Assembly: GCF_000718005.1 (NCBI RefSeq)
Contig: NZ_JODV01000014.1
Source of the DNA: Actinoalloteichus_B caeruleus
GTDB lineage: Bacteria > Actinomycetota > Actinomycetes > Mycobacteriales > Pseudonocardiaceae
Length of the DNA: 64,000 bases
Reading direction: 5' to 3' (one strand)
Made by a program: the position numbers and the translations under genes. Numbering within the stretch: the first letter of the stretch is position 1; each line of letters starts with the position of its first letter. Shown here piece by piece: positions 57,769-64,000 of the stretch. Below the pieces are notes generated by a model. The model worked only from the letters and a program-made list of their open reading frames with translations. It was not told the DNA's origin and made no database searches.

Positions 57769-59136
57769 ATGAGCACCACGTCCGACACCAGGACCGCTGA
57801 CTTCCGAACGAAGGCGTTCGGGGTCGCCCAGCGGCTGGGGCGCAGCCTGATGCTGCCGATCGCGGTGCTGCCGGCGGCGGCACTGCTGGCGCGGCTGGGT
57901 TACCAGGACGGCTCGGGGCAGGGCCAGGGTGAACTGGTCGCCGCGATACCCGGGGAGTTCTTCGACCGGGTGGCGGCTGTCATGGGGGCGGCCGGGAACT
58001 CGCTGTTCGACTACCTGCCCCTGCTGTTCGCGCTGGGGGTGGCCATCGGCTTCGCGAAGAAGTCGGACGGCTCCACCGCGCTCTCGGCCGTCGTGGGCTA
58101 CCTGGTCCTGCACAACGTGCTCTGGGCCCTGCTGGACCCCGAGCTCACCGACGGCAAGAGTTTCAACAACGGGCCGTACGGCGTGCTCGGCGGCATCGTC
58201 TCCGGGCTGATCGCGGCCGGGCTCTGGCAACGCTTCCACCGCATCAAGCTGCCGACCTACCTGGCCTTCTTCGGCGGCCGCCGGTTCGTACCCATCATCA
58301 CGGCCTTCACCATGGTGCTGGTCGGCGTGCTGATGGCGCTGATCTTCACCGGGTTCAACGCGGGTCTGACCTGGGTGGGCGAGGCGGTCGCCGGGTCCAC
58401 GGTGGTGGGTGCCGGCGCCTACGGTGTGCTGAACCGGTTCCTGCTCCCGTTCGGCCTGCACCACATCGGCAACTCCTTCGTGTGGTTCATCTTCGGGGAC
58501 CACGAGGGCACCTCCGGCGACCTGAACAGGTTCTTCGCCGGCGACCCGACCGCCGGGACGTTCATGTCCGGCTTCTTCCCGATCTTCATGTTCGCCCTGC
58601 CGGCGGCGGCGCTGGCGATCTACCACACCGCCCGGGCCTCCCAGCGCAAGCTGGTGGGCGGTCTGATGCTCTCGGCCGCGCTCGCCTCCTTCCTCACCGG
58701 CGTCACCGAGCCACTGGAGTACGCCTTCGTCTTCGTCGCCTGGCCGCTGCTGGTGGTGCACGCCCTCCTCACCGGGCTGTCGATGGCCGTCACCAACGCG
58801 CTCGGTGTGCACCACGGCTTCGGGTTCTCCGCCGGTGCGATCGACTACGTGCTGAACTGGGGCATCGCCACCAGGCCCTGGCTGATCATCCCGATCGGGC
58901 TGGCGTTCGCCGTCGTGTACTACCTGGTCTTCCGCTGGGTCATCACACGGTGGAACCTCGCGACGCCAGGACGGGAGCGGGACGAGGAACCGGAGGGCGC
59001 GGCGGCGTCCCCGCCCGACGAGGGCGAGCGGCCCACGCCACTCGCCGAGGGGGTGGCCGGCGGCGACGGGGCGAGCGCGCCGTCCACCACGACGCCCGCG
59101 AAGGGCGAGACCGGCCGCTCCCCCGCCACGGACTGA
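57769..59136 (+). CDS. PTS sugar transporter EIIC, glucose/N-acetylglucosamine type
   Basis: 455 aa, about ten membrane helices. It forms the sugar channel. The N-terminus (GVAQRLGRSLMLPIAVLPAAALL) and the loop TGVTEPLEYAFVF with the key Glu are typical of the Glc family. The C-terminus is a disordered acidic/Pro/Thr tail of about 55 residues. No fused B or A domain; these are encoded divergently. The DasR-like site upstream supports N-acetylglucosamine (NagE2-like) rather than glucose. Confidence 0.93.
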   Translation: MSTTSDTRTADFRTKAFGVAQRLGRSLMLPIAVLPAAALLARLGYQDGSGQGQGELVAAIPGEFFDRVAAVMGAAGNSLFDYLPLLFALGVAIGFAKKSDGSTALSAVVGYLVLHNVLWALLDPELTDGKSFNNGPYGVLGGIVSGLIAAGLWQRFHRIKLPTYLAFFGGRRFVPIITAFTMVLVGVLMALIFTGFNAGLTWVGEAVAGSTVVGAGAYGVLNRFLLPFGLHHIGNSFVWFIFGDHEGTSGDLNRFFAGDPTAGTFMSGFFPIFMFALPAAALAIYHTARASQRKLVGGLMLSAALASFLTGVTEPLEYAFVFVAWPLLVVHALLTGLSMAVTNALGVHHGFGFSAGAIDYVLNWGIATRPWLIIPIGLAFAVVYYLVFRWVITRWNLATPGRERDEEPEGAAASPPDEGERPTPLAEGVAGGDGASAPSTTTPAKGETGRSPATD

Positions 59137-59167
59137 CCCGTACACCGCGCCAACGGGTCACGCGGAA

Positions 59168-59198
59168 CGGCCCGCCGACCGTCGAGGTCGGCGGGCCG
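59168..59198. terminator. Bidirectional hairpin terminator
   Basis: A perfect 13-bp stem (CGGCCCGCCGACC and complement) with loop GTCGA separates the convergent EIIC and sdhB genes. Confidence 0.8.
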
Positions 59199-59275
59199 CC
59201 CGCATCCACCGCACCGCGTGTCCCACCACCGCGCCGCGGGCCCACGCCGGCGCCCGAGCGGCACCGGCCGACCGG

Positions 59276-60033
59276 TCAGGCCGGCCGACCGCCCGCACCG
59301 CGCAGGGACGCTCGCAACACGTCCTGGTTGAACTGGGCGATGTCGGCCAGGGGGATCCCCTTGGGACAGACCGCGGTGCACTCGCCGGTGTTGGTGCAGC
59401 CGCCGAAACCCGCCTCGTCGTGCGCGGCGAGCATGTCCAGCGCGCGGGTGTCCCGCTCCGGCGCTCCCTGTGGCAGCCGGCCGAGGTGGGTGACCTTGGC
59501 GGCGGTGAACAGCATCGCCGACCCGTTGGGGCAGGCCGCCACGCAGGCACCGCAGCCGATGCAGGCGGCCGACTCGAAGGCCTTGTCCGCGTCGGCCCGC
59601 GCGACGGGCGTCGCGTGCGCCTCCGGCGCGCTGCCGGTGGACACGCTCACGTACCCGCCGGCCCGGACCACCTCGTCGAGCGCGCCCCGGTCGACCACCA
59701 GGTCCCGCACCACGGGGAACGGCGCGGCCCGCCACGGTTCCACCACGATGGTGTCGCCGTCGGTGAACTCCCTCATGTGCAGCTGGCAGGTGGTCGTGGC
59801 CCGCCGAGGGCCGTGCGCCACCCCGTTGATGGTCAGCCCGCACATGCCGCAGATGCCCTCACGGCAGTCGTGGTCGAAGGCCACCGGTTCCTCGCCCCGC
59901 AGCGTCAACCGCTCGTTGAGCACGTCGAGCATCTCCAGGAACGACATGTCGGGGCTGACGTCGTCGACGTCGTACTCCACCAGCCGGCCGGCGTCCTCCG
60001 ACCCGGTCTGGCGCCACACACGCACGGTGAATC

Positions 60034-60037
<4 letters not shown>
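59276..60037 (-). CDS. sdhB: Succinate dehydrogenase/fumarate reductase iron-sulfur subunit
   Basis: 253 aa. Carries three clusters: 2Fe-2S (HDCREGICGMCG, later Cys in TTTCQLHM), 4Fe-4S (CIGCGACVAACP) and 3Fe-4S (CTNTGECTAVCP). It passes electrons from SdhA toward the membrane subunit. GTG overlapping the sdhA stop. Last gene of the operon. Confidence 0.95.
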
Positions 60038-61976
<1,939 letters not shown>

Positions 61977-61980
<4 letters not shown>

Positions 61981-62714
61981 TCCACCAGGCCGAACAGGAC
62001 GGCGTACGGGACGGACAGGTAGCCGGCGGTCAACGCGACGGCCACCACCAGGGCGACGGTCCTGGCGAGCGGGCCGTGGCTGGCCCGCACCGTGCCCAGG
62101 CTCCGCAACGCGCTCCAGACGCCGTGCCGGACGTGGAGTCCGAGGGCCAGGATCGCGACCGTGTAGATGAGTACGACCCACCACTGCTGGAAACCCGAGG
62201 TGACGTTGAGGAACGGTTCCTCCGGCACGCCGTGCGGGTTGAGCCAGCCGACGGTGAGGTCGAGGACGTGGTAGATGACGAAGAGGGCGATGATGACCCC
62301 GCCCCACCGCATGGTGCGCGCGGCGTAGCCGCCCTGGACCGGGGGGCGGTGGCGGTAGCCGGACGGTCTGGCCGCCCGCGCCCTCCTCGCGAGCTGGATG
62401 GCCGCCGTCATGTGCAGGAGCACGCTGACCAGCAGGACGATCCGGATGGTCCACAGCACTCCGCTCTCGCCGAGGACGGCCGACCCCATCGCGCGCAGCC
62501 AGCGGGCGTAGGAGTCGAAGGCCGTCTCCCCGAAGAAGATCTTCAGGTTGCCGACCATGTGCGCCACGACGTAGAAGAAGAGGATGAAGCCGGTGACGGC
62601 CATCACCGCCTTCTTGCCCACGCTGGAGGCCCAGAGCCGGCGGAGCGGACCGGATCGGCGCGGGCTCCGGGCGGCGCGGCCAGGCGTCGCTGCCTTACCA
62701 CTGGTGAGGGTCAC
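61977..62714 (-). CDS. sdhC: Succinate dehydrogenase cytochrome b subunit
   Basis: 245 aa, five membrane helices. It binds two hemes and quinone in the membrane. GTG start at 62714. Conserved KKAVMAVTGFILFFYVVAHMVGNL (heme His), LLHMTAAIQLA, FVIYHVLDLT and LGLHVRHGVWSAL give the heme-ligand histidines of the B-type (single large anchor) complex. First gene of sdhC-sdhA-sdhB. Confidence 0.92.
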
Positions 62715-62792
62715 GGAGCGACGGTAGGACCAGACACCACGAGTCGTCCAATATATGGAGATTCTGCTGTTGGTAGCCATACGCTATACATC
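62715..62792. promoter_or_regulatory. Divergent promoter region sdhC/LysR
   Basis: AT-rich 78 nt. Minus strand TATATT (62755-62750) with TGGCTA 18 nt upstream may drive sdhCAB. Plus strand TACGCT (62780-62785) lies 7 nt before the LysR GTG, suggesting leaderless transcription. Divergence from a LysR gene suggests LysR binding here. Confidence 0.45.
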
Positions 62793-63731
62793 GTGACCCT
62801 CCAGCAGCTCGTCTACTTCCTCGCGGTCGCCGAGACCCGCCATTTCACCCGGGCGGCGGACCAGTGCCACGTCGCGCAGCCCTCGTTGAGCAAGCAGATC
62901 CGCGCGCTGGAGGGCGAGTTGGGCGCGGCCCTGTTCCGCCGGTCGCGGGGGAACATCACCCTCACCCCGGCCGGGGAGGCGCTGCTCCCGCTCGCCACCC
63001 GCATCACCGCCGACGTGGACACGGCCCGCCGGGAGGTGGGCGAACTGGTGGGACTGCGCCGGGGGCGGGTCCAGATCGGCGCGACCCCGAGCCTGTGCCT
63101 CACCGTGCTGGCCCCGGTGCTGCGGCGCTTCCACCAGAGCTTCCCCGGGATCAGGCTGGTGGTGGAGGAGGGCGGCTCGCAGGACCTGATCCGGGAGCTG
63201 ACCCAGGGCCGGCTCGACCTGGCCCTCATCATCACTCCCCCTGGCGGTACCGACCCCGCCCTGTCCACCACGGAGCTGCTGCGGGAGGAGCTGGTGGTCG
63301 CCTCGTCGGAGGCCAACCCGCTGCCGAGGCACCCGCTGGACGTCCGGGCGTTGGCCGACCACCCCATGATCATGTTCCGGCCCGGCTACGACCTGCGCAC
63401 CGTCACGCTCGCCGCGTTCCGCGCGGCCGGCCTCGAACCGCGCATGGTGGTCGAGGGCGGCGAGCTGGACGCGGTCCTCCGCTTCGTCCAGGTCGGGCTC
63501 GGCGTCGCGATCGTGCCGAGCATGGTGCTGGCCGACCGCCCCGGGCTGCGCAGGACGCCGCTGGCCGCCCCCGGGCTGTCACGGACGGTGGCGCTGGCGC
63601 ACCGGGGTGACACGGCGCCGACGCACGCCGCCCGCGCCCTGCGGGACACCCTGTTGGCGGTGCTCGCCGACACCGCCGCCGACGGGCTGCTCGGGCCGGG
63701 GGTTCGGGTTCTCGACGGCGCGGTCGACTGA
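62793..63731 (+). CDS. LysR-family transcriptional regulator
   Basis: 312 aa. The N-terminal helix-turn-helix is diagnostic (LQQLVYFLAVAETRHFTRAADQCHVAQPSLSKQIRALEGELG), then the two-lobed effector domain (IGATPSLCLTVLAPVLRRF, then LDLALIITPPGGTDPAL). Divergent from sdhCAB, so it probably controls that operon in response to a carboxylate; this is inference. Confidence 0.92.
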   Translation: MTLQQLVYFLAVAETRHFTRAADQCHVAQPSLSKQIRALEGELGAALFRRSRGNITLTPAGEALLPLATRITADVDTARREVGELVGLRRGRVQIGATPSLCLTVLAPVLRRFHQSFPGIRLVVEEGGSQDLIRELTQGRLDLALIITPPGGTDPALSTTELLREELVVASSEANPLPRHPLDVRALADHPMIMFRPGYDLRTVTLAAFRAAGLEPRMVVEGGELDAVLRFVQVGLGVAIVPSMVLADRPGLRRTPLAAPGLSRTVALAHRGDTAPTHAARALRDTLLAVLADTAADGLLGPGVRVLDGAVD

Positions 63732-63763
63732 CATCCCGGGCCGCGTCGGTGCCGGCCTGGGTC

Positions 63764-64000
63764 TCAGACGTCCCCGGGGGCCAGCGGGAGCGGCAGGGTG
63801 TTCCCGGTGGCGGCCCGCAGGGCGTCCCGCATCGCCTCCCTCGGCGCGACCCGGCCGGTGAACTGCTCGAACTGCCCGAAGGCCTGGTGCAGCAGCATGT
63901 CCAGTCCGGTGACCAGCCGCCCACCCGCGCCGGCGACGGCCGTGCCCACGGGGGTGGGCCACGGGGCGTAGACGACGTCGAACAGCCACCGCGCCACGGC
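63764..64000 (-). CDS. aroE: Shikimate dehydrogenase, C-terminal part
   Basis: The last 79 or so codons; the gene continues beyond the window's right end. VVYAPWPTPVGTAVAGAGG, LVTGLDMLLHQAFGQFEQFTG and PREAMRDAL form the typical C-terminus of AroE. Usually next to the A24 peptidase and aroC; here the PTS and sdh blocks separate them. Confidence 0.88.
   Translation of the reverse strand, partial: AVARWLFDVVYAPWPTPVGTAVAGAGGRLVTGLDMLLHQAFGQFEQFTGRVAPREAMRDALRAATGNTLPLPLAPGDV

Overview
The window is chromosomal DNA from a very GC-rich actinomycete. The presence of bldD (with an intact cyclic-di-GMP signature), the actinobacterial integration host factor mihF, GTG starts in about half of the genes, and the order gmk-rpoZ-coaBC-metK / pyr operon / bldD / nusB-efp-pepQ / aro genes all point to a filamentous, probably sporulating actinomycete. 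The family is likely Pseudonocardiaceae or a relative, which is an inference from protein flavour and gene order rather than a proof.

Layout. Positions 1-1.4 kb hold three unrecognised genes, with a nine-unit TTCTCC hexanucleotide repeat between the first and second. Positions 2-19 kb hold mostly single genes: a secreted pectate lyase behind a promoter with a LacI/cre-type operator, a transmembrane Ser/Thr kinase, a glutaryl-CoA-dehydrogenase-like enzyme, an O-methyltransferase, a P-loop kinase, a metallophosphoesterase, a GH15 glucan hydrolase/trehalase, an alpha/beta hydrolase, the riboflavin operon ribE-ribBA-ribH (no ribD), rpe and mmuM. Positions 19-31 kb hold a siderophore-interacting protein, def-fmt-rsmB (inverted relative to its usual neighbours), a helicase-dead PriA, a solitary ctaD, and then metK, coaBC, rpoZ, gmk and mihF on the minus strand.

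Positions 32-41 kb hold the pyrimidine operon pyrR-pyrB-pyrC-(PH-like membrane protein)-carA-carB-pyrF, with mostly 4-nt overlaps and no pyrD. It is headed by a hairpin resembling a PyrR-binding loop placed against the pyrR ribosome binding site. bldD is transcribed away from pyrR. Positions 41.8-44 kb hold nusB-efp-pepQ.

Positions 44-64 kb are the shikimate backbone (aroQ-aroB, aroK, aroC, an A24 peptidase, aroE) broken up by accessory blocks. These are a P450 with its ferredoxin, glyA, a beta-propeller lipoprotein, a membrane protein with a YtrA-type GntR regulator, a phage-type endolysin, a split PTS transporter (EIIB-EIIA opposite EIIC) with a near-consensus DasR site, and a succinate dehydrogenase operon with a divergent LysR regulator.

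Functionally the window joins central biosynthesis (UMP, riboflavin, SAM, CoA, chorismate) and translation factors (Def, Fmt, EF-P, RsmB, NusB) with developmental control (BldD, mIHF) and carbohydrate scavenging (pectate lyase, PTS, GH15). Strong GC-rich hairpins sit between most convergent gene pairs. I saw no tRNA, rRNA, CRISPR array, insertion sequence or integrase.
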